DNA from: Trichormus sp. NMC-1
Lineage (GTDB): Bacteria > Cyanobacteriota > Cyanobacteriia > Cyanobacteriales > Nostocaceae
Length of the DNA stretch: 52,003 nt
Reading direction: 5' to 3'
Assembly: GCF_001858025.1 (NCBI RefSeq)
Contig: NZ_LZQD01000004.1
Coordinates: 498,771-550,773 of the forward strand
The position numbers and the translations under genes are program-made. This document shows, one piece after another, positions 1 to 9,410 of the stretch. The notes under the pieces are model-generated. The model was not told where the DNA came from. It was given only the letters and a program-made list of their open reading frames with translations, and made no database searches. The number at the start of each line of letters is the position of its first letter. Position 1 is the first letter of the stretch.

Positions 1-173
1 TGGCTGCTGGAGTAGAAGCCGCAGAAAACGTTTATGGCGGTACTCTAGAGTCTTGGGTAATTATTGCTCGTCCCCATGAGAACGTTGAGGCGGTTCTGCC
101 CATCGCTTACACCGCAGATGTTCAACAGTATCGGGAATCGGTAGAAAATCCGATTATCAGATCATCGAATTAA
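1..173 (+). CDS. ccmK: Carboxysome shell protein, CcmK type (3' end only)
   Basis: Only the last 56 codons are present; the gene enters from the left edge and stops at TAA 171-173. The peptide contains [15 protein letters not shown], a signature of the hexameric BMC-domain shell proteins CcmK. These tile the facets of the beta-carboxysome and surround Rubisco and carbonic anhydrase. The tail after the BMC fold ([10 protein letters not shown]) is longer than in CcmK2 and fits the CcmK3/CcmK4 subgroup, which in many cyanobacteria lies away from the main ccm operon. No ccm partner follows it here. The family is clear from the sequence; the paralogue number is inference. Confidence 0.85.
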   Translation, partial: AAGVEAAENVYGGTLESWVIIARPHENVEAVLPIAYTADVQQYRESVENPIIRSSN

Positions 174-238
174 AGATAAATTCGGTGAATCACTAAGTTA
201 TCGGTTAGCGACAACTTATTAATTTGCTGAAATTTAGA

Positions 239-460
239 AATCTAGAGTCCACAGTCATGACCGAAGAGGACGCGGAGAGTGGGAGACGCACAGACGCGGA
301 GAGTCGCCCGTGTCCGACGTTTGAAGCAAATTGTTTCAAGCCCCCGACTACAGTCGTGGAGAAGAAAAAAGACATTCCTTGCTGGAATCCCCTGGCTTTA
401 AACATGGGGTGTAAGAGCGTCCCCGTGTCCCCGTGTCTTCTTCAATAGGGACTCTAAATT
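239..460. mobile_element. MITE-like element with 12-bp terminal inverted repeats
   Basis: The segment begins AATCTAGAGTCC (239-250) and ends GGACTCTAAATT (449-460), an inverted repeat with one mismatch. Inside are low-complexity pieces such as GACGCGGAGAGT and CCCCGTGTCC that look like general cyanobacterial repeat filler. It carries no transposase. The short open frames on both strands here are by-products of the repeat. Confidence 0.45.
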
Positions 461-1324
461 CGTTGCCTAATTTAACAAATGTATAGTTTTGTAACTAGTG
501 CAACCCTAAAGAATTACTTAAATACAGTGATCTGGATCACAATACACTAACGTCCTACTTATAGTAATATTCATATACTGAATTGATAAGGAGCTTCCTT
601 GTTTCACCCAAATGACTTCTCACTATTATCGAGTGATTTATTGGATTCAAAAATCTAGAATTTTAGGTGTTGCTGAATCAGGGTATGATTTTACCTCACG
701 CAGAGAGTAAGAGTTTGAGATATTGAATTTTGCAATTTCATACTTCAATTCAGCAAAGCCGAATTTTATTTAATTGCACTACTCAAGATCACTCTTCATG
801 TTTATATCCAATTGTCAATCACATTGATACAGTCAATGCTTTGATAATTGTACTTTAACTTGCCAAATAATTTTTTTGAATAGTTGGTTTATATTGCCAA
901 ACAACTTCAGTTTCTTTATTGTCTACTAAATCTCAAAAAGTGTAAAGACATTCAATAAACAACTACAAAAACTTGAAACTTATATAGGTGAATGTGCGTC
1001 TGAGATTGTGTTGTATCCTTTTTACCTCCTGCTCAAACCTATGCTCTGTCAACATAGATCCTGATCTACTTTCAACACAATTCTATTCTTAATTACTCAA
1101 ACATAAATTAAGAAAATTTGCAAGTTGACAAAACTAATGAAAATCCTGAAGAGAGGACGATGAGCAATAACTGGATGGGAAAGCAAAATACCTAAACAAG
1201 AAAAACCTGCATAAATTCAGTGTCCCAAGACGTAATTACACAGGGAACCTCAAAATTTCCAGATCAAGATTGTGAAATCAGAGACAACTATCAGTTAATA
1301 ATTTAAGTCATTATAGGGGTTGTG
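461..1324. other. AT-rich gene-free stretch
   Basis: About 860 bp with no convincing coding frame. A 32-codon frame from ATG 612 overlaps text (GGTGTTGCTGAATCAGGGTA) that resembles a common cyanobacterial interspersed repeat, so I do not call it a gene. The rest probably contains the promoter of the HetZ-related gene. I could not single out boxes. Confidence 0.4.
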
Positions 1325-2500
1325 ATGCAGACTTTAAAACAGAGTTTCGAGGAATGCAATCTCATTATGAAAGAAGATGCGACAAACCTGGCAGAATATT
1401 GGCAACAACGACTGGCCAAGGAATGTCCAGAACAAAGTGAGGCTGCTAGACATAGTATTGTGCTTTGGCTTTTGGGAGTAGACTTAAATCGGTTTGATTT
1501 ACTCAACCCCAAAGAATTGGAAATTGCCAAGCAAGCAATGGAATATAGATGGCGTATTTTACATCAGCGCTACTTAGGCATGGGACGAGAACGGGCTTAT
1601 CGTCACCTTATTACCCGCTTAGGAAGTGTAATGACACTGAGAAATAAAATTCAGACTTGGGTTTCCCTGAGTCGTGATCGTCAGCGTAGTGTCATTGATG
1701 TATTGCAAGAAATACTACAAGAACTACTGCAAAATGATTCATATATGCAGCAGCAAATGTCTTGTATTGCAGAATTTACAACTGATAGAAGATTACAGGA
1801 TACATTGCTCTTTGCTTCTATAGAAGAGTATTGTTTGCGACCAGTACGGAATCAACCCCTTTTAGTTTATCGCTTTGTCAACTATCTCCGTCGCACCCAG
1901 CGAGGTGGGTTAACACAAGTTCCAAGCAGTGACTTAATTAGACTAGTTTCAGACGAAGTTCTCACAGAAGATACTGATAATCCCCTGAACTTAGTCGATA
2001 GTCAAGCGATCGCCCAATATCAAGAAGCACAAAAATTAGAAGAACAACAGACACTACGTCAAGCTGTATACCAAGAATTTGAAAAATACTTGCTCCAAAA
2101 TTTAGGAAAACAGGCAGTAGACTGGCTGCAACTGTATCTACAAGGCAAATCTCAAGAAGAGATTGCCAAAACACTGAATAAGCCGATTAAGGAAGTATAT
2201 CGACTGCGTGAAAAAATTAGCTACCATGCTGTACGTGTTTTTGCTATCAAAGGTAAACCGGAACTTGTAGATAACTGGCTCTCAATTTCCTTGCCAGAAA
2301 ACAACTTAGGGCTAACACAACACCAATGGCAACAACTGGATGAAAAATTAACTCCTCTGGAGAAGCAGATTCTGAATTTGCGGAGAGCAGGTAACTCTAT
2401 AGAAGCCACAGCCCAACAGTTACAACTCAAAACTCATCAAGTCATGGGTGAATGGACTAAAGTCTATCTTGCAGCCCAAACTTTAAGAACTCAAGATTAG
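1325..2500 (+). CDS. HetZ-related protein 2 (HTH regulator)
   Basis: A 391-residue soluble protein. The text resembles, from memory, the cyanobacterial family annotated as HetZ-related protein 2. HetZ itself acts early in heterocyst differentiation, but this relative is also found outside heterocyst formers and its role is unknown. Two helix-turn-helix-like segments in the C-terminal half resemble sigma-70 region 4: one around residues 275-315 (SQEEIAKTLNKPIKEVYRLR) and one around 345-385 (SIEATAQQLQLKTHQVMGEW). The middle is a helical core rich in Arg and Leu. A GTG overlaps the frame 3 bp upstream; I prefer the ATG at 1325. It stands alone, with long gene-free flanks. Family call moderate, function inferred. 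Confidence 0.65.
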   Translation: MQTLKQSFEECNLIMKEDATNLAEYWQQRLAKECPEQSEAARHSIVLWLLGVDLNRFDLLNPKELEIAKQAMEYRWRILHQRYLGMGRERAYRHLITRLGSVMTLRNKIQTWVSLSRDRQRSVIDVLQEILQELLQNDSYMQQQMSCIAEFTTDRRLQDTLLFASIEEYCLRPVRNQPLLVYRFVNYLRRTQRGGLTQVPSSDLIRLVSDEVLTEDTDNPLNLVDSQAIAQYQEAQKLEEQQTLRQAVYQEFEKYLLQNLGKQAVDWLQLYLQGKSQEEIAKTLNKPIKEVYRLREKISYHAVRVFAIKGKPELVDNWLSISLPENNLGLTQHQWQQLDEKLTPLEKQILNLRRAGNSIEATAQQLQLKTHQVMGEWTKVYLAAQTLRTQD

Positions 2501-2896
2501 CTAAACACAGAACCACCAAGTAAACAAATAATGCCTATTCCAACATAAATGATGGGTATTACATTTGTAATAGATACAGATAAGCTATGACGAACAAGAT
2601 GCAGTTATAAACTTGAGCTATCTGAAATTAACTAAGTGCAAATCTAGACCAAAAGCTAAACAGACTGACAAACCATAGTCATTTACCACAAAATAATTAA
2701 TAATATATCTGTCAGTAAAAGTAGTGTTTTCGATCCAAATACATAATTGTTATGTTCTAATTAAGGCATTGAGAGCAAATAGTCATTTGTGTGCCAGCTT
2801 TGCTGCCTAAGTGAGCTTAAGTATGACACACTGCCAAAAATTGAAAAGTTACAGACTCAATTTTCCGCTTTTGAATTCATTCCTTGTGAATATTTC
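2501..2896. other. Intergenic region upstream of the Crp/Fnr regulator
   Basis: 396 bp, AT-rich. The coding frame of the regulator stays open leftward to 2789, but the family alignment starts at the Met at 2897, so 2789-2896 is probably leader. No terminator or clear operator recognised. Confidence 0.4.
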
Positions 2897-3580
2897 ATGC
2901 AAACCGAGGTTTTTAGCGATATTTTCCCCTTGCTGAGTACAGCCAATCCACAAACATTGGAATGGTTACTCAACACCGCAGTTGAACATGAATACCCCTC
3001 TGGAAGAGCCGTTTTGATGGAAGATGCTTGGGGTAATGCAGTCTACTTCTTGGTTTCTGGTTGGGTAAAAATCCGGCGTACCAACGGCGATAATTCGGTG
3101 ACAATAGCAATTTTAGGCCGGGGCGATTTCTTTGGAGAAATGGCGGTTTTAGATGAATCACCGCGCTCAACCGATGTTATTGCTCTTTCACCTGTAACAT
3201 TACTAACTGTCTCCAGAGAACGTTTTATCCAAATTTTGTTTAAAGATCCACAGTTACATCATCGAATGCTGCAACTGATGGTAAGACGACTACGGCAAAT
3301 TAATATACGCTTGCAAATGCGCTCTTCACCACCAGCGGTCAAACTCGCCCATACTTTAGTTCACTTGGGTGATAACTATGGTCAGAATTCGCCCGAAGGT
3401 AAAGAAATTTTTGACATTCCCTTGAAAGATTTGGCAGAAGTAACCGAAATAGGCATTGAAGAAACCACCAAAATTATGGAAAAGCTCCATGAAAAAGGAT
3501 GGATAAAAATTGATCCTGTTAATAACTTTATTTATCTAGTCAACTTCAAACAACTACAGAATTTAGCTAATAAATTATAA
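2897..3580 (+). CDS. Crp/Fnr-family transcriptional regulator
   Basis: A 227-residue protein with an N-terminal cyclic-nucleotide-binding beta roll (about residues 8-130; GRGDFFGEMAVLDESPRSTD is the phosphate-binding-cassette region) and a C-terminal winged helix (about 145-220; LKDLAEVTEIGIEETTKIME). In the cassette Arg and Ser-Thr are present, so cAMP or a similar ligand is possible but not shown. It lacks the N-terminal cysteines of FNR. The start at 2897 gives the MQTEVF N-terminus usual for the cyanobacterial family; the longer frame from 2789 adds 36 atypical residues. Likely a dimeric DNA-binding regulator. Its target genes cannot be told from context, because the next item downstream is a repeat array. 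Confidence 0.85.
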   Translation: MQTEVFSDIFPLLSTANPQTLEWLLNTAVEHEYPSGRAVLMEDAWGNAVYFLVSGWVKIRRTNGDNSVTIAILGRGDFFGEMAVLDESPRSTDVIALSPVTLLTVSRERFIQILFKDPQLHHRMLQLMVRRLRQINIRLQMRSSPPAVKLAHTLVHLGDNYGQNSPEGKEIFDIPLKDLAEVTEIGIEETTKIMEKLHEKGWIKIDPVNNFIYLVNFKQLQNLANKL

Positions 3581-3649
3581 CCAGTACTGAATATTGAGGA
3601 GCCAGTATGTTAATTGACTTATTGACCATACCAATTTTAGATTTTATAG

Positions 3650-3985
<336 letters not shown>

Positions 3986-4050
3986 AAAACCCTCTTGTAG
4001 TGGGAGTTTCATTATCAATTGATGTCCTAACCACCCTGTCCACGGCTATA

Positions 4051-4141
4051 GATTTTAGATTTTAGATTAGTTTTTTCGGTATTCCTGCATTTAAGCAAGC
4101 TACAAGCCTCGCCGCAGTGAAAGCCGAAGAAATCTAAAATC
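4051..4141. repeat. Palindromic element, GATTTTAGATT family
   Basis: Starts GATTTTAGATTTTAGATTAG and ends GAAGAAATCTAAAATC, so the ends can pair, including the TTTTTTCGG/CCGAAGAAA part. A related pair of ends (GATTTTGGATTG / CAATCTAAAATC) flanks 47552-47604 just before dnaB. Confidence 0.45.
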
Positions 4142-4195
4142 GTCAATTTAAAATCCAAAATTGATTGACTAATAACTCAGGATTAGGCAGATAAA

Positions 4196-5980
4196 ATGAC
4201 TGAAGTAATAGCACCTCTTATCAGTACTCAAGTTCAGCAAGTGGGTAGGCAAATTCATTACTGGGTGGCAATGTCCCAACCAGAAAATCATTTATTTGAG
4301 GTGACTTTGCACGTTGTAGGCTACTCATCCCCAATTCTCGATTTGAAAATGCCAGTTTGGACACCAGGTTCTTATTTGGTGCGGGAATATGCCAAGAATT
4401 TACAAGATTTTGCTGCGTTTGCAGGACATCAACCTTTGCCGTGGCGCAAAATTAGTAAAAATCATTGGCAGATAGAAAAAGGTGATATTTCAGAAGTAAC
4501 AGTGCGTTACCGCGTTTTTGCAAATGAGTTATCGGTACGCACAAATCACTTGGATGCTACTCACGGTTATTTCAATGGTGCAGCCCTGTTTTTGAGAATT
4601 CCTGGTTGGGAGGAGCTACCAATTTACGTTACTATTGTGCCACCACATCCAGAGTGGCAGGTAAGCACTGGTTTACCAACAATTGCTGAGGAAGCTAATA
4701 CTTTTTTAGCTGCTGATTTTGATACTCTTGTTGATAGTCCTTTTGAGATTGGTAGCCATCAGTTATTTCACTTTCAGGTATTAGATAAACCTCATGAATT
4801 GGCAATCTGGGGAAAGGGAAATTTTAACCTACAGCAGATGGTTTCAGACTTTCAAAAAATTATTGAAGTCGAAGCCAAAATGTTTGGTGGTTTGCCATAT
4901 GAACGATTTGTATTTTTACTACATTTATTTAACCAAGCTTATGGCGGTTTGGAACATAAAAATTCCTGCTCATTAATTTACCACCGCTTTGGTTTTCGCA
5001 ATCAAGATAAATATGAGCGCTTTATTCAATTAGTTGCCCACGAATTCTTTCATTTGTGGAATGTGAAGCGAATTCGCCCCAAAGCATTAGAGGTTTTTGA
5101 TTACGATCAAGAAAGTTATACACCTAGTTTGTGGTTTTGTGAAGGAACTACAAGTTACTATGATTTGGTGATTCCATTGCGGGCAGGAATTTATGATGTT
5201 AAATCATATTTAAATCATTTAAATCAGGAAATTACTAAATATTTAAAAATCCCAGGGCGGAAAGTACAACCTCTATCTGAGTCGAGTTTTGATGCTTGGA
5301 TTAAACTTTACCGTCCAGATGCCAATAGTGGGAATTCCCAAATTTCATACTATTTAAAAGGAGAAATGGTATCGCTGTTGCTGGATTTGTTAATTCGTGA
5401 TCTTCATCATAATCAGCTTTCTCTTGATGATGTCATGATGACAATGTGGGAGAAATTTGGCAAAGCAGAAATGGGTTATACTCCAGAACAATTACAGACT
5501 GTGATTGAATCTGTAGCCGGAATTGATTTATCTGATTTTTTTAAATCCTACATCGACGGATTGGATGATTTGCCATTTAATCAATATTTGCAGCCTTTTG
5601 GTTTGCAATTGATAGAAGAAAAAGATGACGAACCTTATTTTGGTGTGAAAATAACCACTGAAAATGGACGGGAAATTATTAAATTTGTTGAAATGGGTTC
5701 ACCTGCAAATGTAGCGGGAATTGATGCTGGTGATGAGTTATTGGCGATTGATGGAATTAAGCTAGGTGCAAGTCAATTGAGCGAACGTCTCGCAGATTAC
5801 CAAGCCAACGACACTCTTCAAGTTACAATTTTCCACCAAGATGAATTGCGTACCTATTCAGTGATTTTAGAACCAACACATTCTACTCGTTATCATTTGG
5901 TAGCTGTACAAAATTCTGATACTACTCAGCAAGCAAATTTTGTAGGTTGGTTAGGTGTACCTTTGACAAATATTCGGTAA
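4196..5980 (+). CDS. M61-family metallopeptidase with PDZ domain
   Basis: A 594-residue protein of the glycyl-aminopeptidase (M61) family. Zinc site: HEFFH at residues 282-286 with the third ligand Glu316 in LWFCEGTTSYYD. N-terminal beta domain about 10-180, catalytic domain about 190-470, then a PDZ domain about 480-560 (FVEMGSPANVAGIDAGDELL). M61 enzymes release N-terminal residues, preferring Gly or Ala; the PDZ domain is the usual partner in bacteria. I see no signal peptide, so it is probably cytoplasmic. Start ATG 4196 follows a weak purine stretch. It is monocistronic and followed by a palindromic element. All catalytic residues are present. Confidence 0.9.
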   Translation: MTEVIAPLISTQVQQVGRQIHYWVAMSQPENHLFEVTLHVVGYSSPILDLKMPVWTPGSYLVREYAKNLQDFAAFAGHQPLPWRKISKNHWQIEKGDISEVTVRYRVFANELSVRTNHLDATHGYFNGAALFLRIPGWEELPIYVTIVPPHPEWQVSTGLPTIAEEANTFLAADFDTLVDSPFEIGSHQLFHFQVLDKPHELAIWGKGNFNLQQMVSDFQKIIEVEAKMFGGLPYERFVFLLHLFNQAYGGLEHKNSCSLIYHRFGFRNQDKYERFIQLVAHEFFHLWNVKRIRPKALEVFDYDQESYTPSLWFCEGTTSYYDLVIPLRAGIYDVKSYLNHLNQEITKYLKIPGRKVQPLSESSFDAWIKLYRPDANSGNSQISYYLKGEMVSLLLDLLIRDLHHNQLSLDDVMMTMWEKFGKAEMGYTPEQLQTVIESVAGIDLSDFFKSYIDGLDDLPFNQYLQPFGLQLIEEKDDEPYFGVKITTENGREIIKFVEMGSPANVAGIDAGDELLAIDGIKLGASQLSERLADYQANDTLQVTIFHQDELRTYSVILEPTHSTRYHLVAVQNSDTTQQANFVGWLGVPLTNIR

Positions 5981-5998
5981 TATCAAAGAGAAAAATGT

Positions 5999-6099
5999 CT
6001 GAATCAGGATGATCTGGATGAAAGGATTAACAGGATAAAAAAATACAGATCATGAACTTAAATCTTATAAATCCTCAAATCTTATAAATCCTGATTCAG
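5999..6099. repeat. 101-bp element with perfect 12-bp inverted ends
   Basis: Begins CTGAATCAGGAT and ends ATCCTGATTCAG, exact reverse complements; the inside repeats AATCTTATAAATCCT. Similar text (CCAGGATTTAGGGATGAACA) occurs near 7100. It sits between the convergent M61 and comB genes and may serve as a terminator. Confidence 0.55.
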
Positions 6100-6132
6100 A
6101 TGATTAATGCTCCAGAAAAAAGAATTTTTTGG

Positions 6133-6873
6133 TTATTTAATTTGACTTTTTAAAACACCTGGCTCGTGCTGAATAGGCAAAACATCTAAAATATCGGTTT
6201 GGGAACAATATTTGAGATCTTCTAAACATTGCAGACGTAACAATCGCTTACCGTGACTAGCTTGGTGAAATAATGCCAATAAGTCATTTTGCCACTGAGA
6301 ATAAAGAGCGATCGCACTCGTGACTTCATCATTACCCGTTATTTCCTCTAGAGAAGAATTACTTTGTTGCCAAATGCTATGTGCGATCGCACCAGCACAA
6401 ACTGTATCTTCTAAAGAAAAAGTACCTTCCCAACCAGAACCGACAATCCAGACTGTTTCCGGTTGCTTTTCTAGGAGAAATTGCACCACTGCGGCTCGGT
6501 TAATTAAAGCTGCTGCGAGAACAATCGGCGCATCTTGTATCCTTTTTAAGGCACGAGTACCATTAGTAGTACTAATAAACAAGCGCCTCCCTGCCACTAG
6601 TTCTGCTGTGCAATCTAAGGGTGAATTACCCAATTCAAAGCCAGCTACTTTCGCACCGCCACGTTCTCCAGCACGTAATCGTTTTTCGGCTGGCCATTTT
6701 TCGCTAACTTCCACCAGTTGGTCTAAATCGCTGAAGACTTGCACCGCTTCGCCTCCAGCCGCTAAAACTGTCGCCATCGTACTGGTAGCTCGCAGGACAT
6801 CGACAGCGATCGCGCATTCTGGCGCTTCATCAGTTGGGGTTAATTCTGGAGTATGATATACAAATATCTTCAC
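6133..6873 (-). CDS. comB: 2-phosphosulfolactate phosphatase family protein (ComB)
   Basis: A 246-residue protein matching the ComB family: [20 protein letters not shown] near the N-terminus, [27 protein letters not shown], and a late [19 protein letters not shown]. In methanogens ComB removes phosphate from 2-phosphosulfolactate on the way to coenzyme M. Cyanobacteria make no coenzyme M, so the true substrate here is uncertain; a sulfolactate-type phosphatase is the inference. Length is normal. Monocistronic, convergent with the M61 gene. Confidence 0.85.
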   Translation of the reverse strand: MKIFVYHTPELTPTDEAPECAIAVDVLRATSTMATVLAAGGEAVQVFSDLDQLVEVSEKWPAEKRLRAGERGGAKVAGFELGNSPLDCTAELVAGRRLFISTTNGTRALKRIQDAPIVLAAALINRAAVVQFLLEKQPETVWIVGSGWEGTFSLEDTVCAGAIAHSIWQQSNSSLEEITGNDEVTSAIALYSQWQNDLLALFHQASHGKRLLRLQCLEDLKYCSQTDILDVLPIQHEPGVLKSQIK

Positions 6874-7138
6874 GCGCTGGATATACCTGCTTTATAAATA
6901 CTGCGGTTATATTTTACCCGCTTGATGTCACCAAGTGTTTATACTAAACTTTATCTTTCCATCAATACATAAGTACTATAAAATTCCAAAAAGCCTATTT
7001 ATCAAGGTTTTAGGCTTGGTATTGCATATTTTAATCTCAAAGATAGAAAAAACTAGAGGTTGTCTGATAGCTAACACCAAGCGCAAGCCAAATCATGATT
7101 TCCAGGATTTAGGGATGAACAGGATTTCCGGTTAATTA

Positions 7139-7960
7139 CTAGTCAGTGTGAGCTTTTAACCATTGTTCCAAGTCGCTAATGTCCACAAAGTCTAATAATG
7201 CTTCTCCCAGGTCTTCTAGTTGTTCTATGGTGAGTTTGTTGATATTTTCGATGTAATTACTACTCAATTTTCCAAATCGCTTGGATAACTGACGTACCAG
7301 TAAGTTTGTTGCTTCTTCTTGCTTTGCTTCTTGATATACCCTTGTTTGCTTGATATCACTGACTAAAAACATCGCTTCAATCTCCTGACGGCTTAATTGC
7401 GAAAATTTGGACAATAAAACAGTCTCTAACAACTCTATAATACCTTGTCTCTCTCTGTCGTTGCTAATCTCTGTTTTTGTTCTTTGCATCAAGTTTTGAA
7501 CTAATTCTGGTGCTTGGGTTTCTTTACTTACAATTAACTCAATTAATCCCATACCAATTGAACCTGATGGTATTTCATCTAAATAAATGCGTTTGATGCG
7601 ACCACTATTTATTAACTCTTGCTGGTAAGTAGTTAATACTTCTACATCCAAACTGCGTTTCGCAAAAAGAGCTACTGCTTGCCAATCTTGCGCGGGTTTA
7701 TATTGATTGAGATAAATGTTGATTTCTGTAATTAATTCCCAATAAAATTCTGGTTTATTTTGAAATTGCACTTCTACAAAATAGATGGGTTTTTCCAAAC
7801 TATCTGGCATGAAAATCCCATCAAATCGAAAGGCTTTTTCTTTGACTTCTACAGATGTGAAATTATAGCCTTCAGCATTTTCTGTTGGTTGACCGAGTAG
7901 TTCAAATAAAAGGGTGTGGAAGGTGAGGAAGATTTGGTAGAATATCGTGTCTGTGTGCAT
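7139..7960 (-). CDS. Rpn family PD-(D/E)XK nuclease-like protein
   Basis: 273 residues. The N-terminal half has the PD-(D/E)XK pattern of Rpn/YhgA-like and DUF2887 proteins: FRFDGIFMPD followed by IYFVEVQFQNKPEF, giving D...E-x-Q. The C-terminal part (LSKRFGKLSSNYIENINKLT...LEDLGEALLDF) is the DUF4351-type helical tail common in cyanobacterial members. Rpn proteins of E. coli promote RecA-independent recombination and have DNase activity; the many cyanobacterial copies have no proven job. It is a typical accessory gene, flanked by interspersed repeats. Family sure, function inferred. Confidence 0.85.
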   Translation of the reverse strand: MHTDTIFYQIFLTFHTLLFELLGQPTENAEGYNFTSVEVKEKAFRFDGIFMPDSLEKPIYFVEVQFQNKPEFYWELITEINIYLNQYKPAQDWQAVALFAKRSLDVEVLTTYQQELINSGRIKRIYLDEIPSGSIGMGLIELIVSKETQAPELVQNLMQRTKTEISNDRERQGIIELLETVLLSKFSQLSRQEIEAMFLVSDIKQTRVYQEAKQEEATNLLVRQLSKRFGKLSSNYIENINKLTIEQLEDLGEALLDFVDISDLEQWLKAHTD

Positions 7961-8017
7961 TCTTTATAATTTGGATATTCCCTTATAAGTAGCTTGGCGC
8001 AATTAAATTAAATATAA

Positions 8018-8100
8018 AACCTCTCTCCAAACCTCTCCCCTACAAGGGGAGAGGCTTTGACGCCCACTTCCCTGGTAGGGAAGGGGGCTGGGGGGTTAGG
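8018..8100. repeat. Interspersed palindromic repeat R1, copy 1
   Basis: Consensus AACCTCTCTCCAAACCTCTC, then a hairpin CTCCCCTACAAGGGGAG, a second hairpin CTTCCCTGGTAGGGAAG and an end GGGGGGTTAGG. Other copies: 9324-9410 (inside a gene) and within the MITEs at 26219-26382 and 26781-26944; a decayed trace lies near 15480-15560. Confidence 0.8.
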
Positions 8101-8130
8101 TCTATCTTATATTTTTTAACGCCCACCTAC

Positions 8131-8240
8131 TTAGCGGTTCTCGGTTGAGTGAGATACAAGAACCCCACCCCCAAACCCCCTCCCCGCAAGCGAGGTGGGG
8201 GCTATGATGTTTTATCTTATTCAAGTAAAAACTGCTATAA
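8131..8240. repeat. Interspersed element R2, copy 1
   Basis: Begins TTAGCGGTTCTCGGTTGAGT, continues GAGATACAAGAACCCCACC and ends CTGCTATAA, so the outer ends form an inverted repeat (TAGCGGT / ACYGCTA). Four further copies: 21284-21389, 29707-29806, 34845-34950 and 37922-38009. About 90-110 bp, non-coding, MITE-like. Confidence 0.75.
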
Positions 8241-8406
8241 TTACTTATTAGTCTGGGGTTTTAGGCGTATTCACAAATATAATAAAATAAATTATTTGAG
8301 CCAGTCAAGTCTTCGGTTTCCCTACCAAGCTAACTGGCTCGGTTTTATATTTGGATGCAGTCACCTACATCACTGGAATTGAGTCTGGACTCTCTGATGT
8401 ACGCTC

Positions 8407-8424
8407 GATAAAATCCCTTTTATC
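8407..8424. other. 7-bp stem, 4-nt loop hairpin downstream of the putative variable region
   Basis: On the gene (minus) strand GATAAAA-GGGA-TTTTATC: perfect seven-pair stem with a GRNA-type tetraloop. It lies about 40-60 nt after the IGFRVV-coding end of the FGE domain. Hairpins of this design just after the variable region mark target genes of diversity-generating retroelements. Confidence 0.4.
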
Positions 8425-9323
8425 AATTCTGACTGTAGAGAGTACTGGCGAGGAAGACCCGAACACAACACGAAAACCTATATCATGGTCTGAATCCTTA
8501 GCGCGATACCAGCAACGATTGGTAGAACGGCAATCGAAAGCATCGTAACACCAAGAACCGCCCCGTACGCTATGAGGAAGATTATCATGTTCATCTACGT
8601 TAGTTTCTCCCCAAACCTCATTACCATTGCTTTTTAAACGCTTTGGCTTTTGACTATAACTATCATGCCATCTATCTAAACACCACTCCCAGACATTACC
8701 GTGCATTTGATATAAATGCCATGAATTGGGGCTAAAGCTATTGACATCCACAGTGCATTCCCGATATTTGCCCTTTGGTGCGTCATCGTAGGAATTATTG
8801 CCGTCATAGTTGACTTGATTGGTGGTAATGTTATTCCCAAAGGCAAAGGGTGTGGTTGTACCTGCACGACAGGCATATTCCCATTCGGCTTCTGTAGGCA
8901 ATCTGACGGCGCGTTTTGTTTGCTCAGATAGTTTTTGACAGAATGCCCGCGCTTCATACCAGGAAATGCCAACCACAGGCTGCATATCACCTTGAAACTT
9001 TCGGTCATATTTCTCCGAGGGGTTAGTTTTCATCACTGCTCGCCATTGGGCATTGGTGACGGTATATTTTCCCATCAAGAACTCTTGCAGATGGATTTCA
9101 TGCTGTGGTGTAGACCAGTCTAACCATCGTTGCAAATTCTCAGGATCTACTCCATTTTTCAAGCCATTTTCTAGGGCTATTTCGCGCTCTTGTGGTGGTA
9201 TTCCCATAGTAAACTTCCCTGCTGGCACACGCACCAGTTCTAGGGTTAGACCTTGACCTAAATCTACAGTCAATTCACGGGTTTTTGCTATTGCTGCTTT
9301 ACGTCCCTGTTCGCCTTCTGAAG

Positions 9324-9410
9324 AACCTCTCTCCAAACCTCTCTCCTGCAAGGAGAGAGGCTTTGAATTCTCCCCATTCCCTTGTAGGGAAGGGGGTTGG
9401 GGGGTTAGGT
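9324..9410. repeat. R1 repeat, copy 2, read in frame inside the caspase-FGE gene
   Basis: The repeat text is translated on the minus strand as the linker NLTPQPPSLQGNGENSKPLS and following residues, between the caspase and FGE domains. It keeps the frame open, so its insertion lengthened the linker without breaking the protein. Confidence 0.8.

Noticed and set aside
224-448. 74-codon ORF and its antisense partner
   Set aside because: Both lie inside the MITE-like element with inverted ends.
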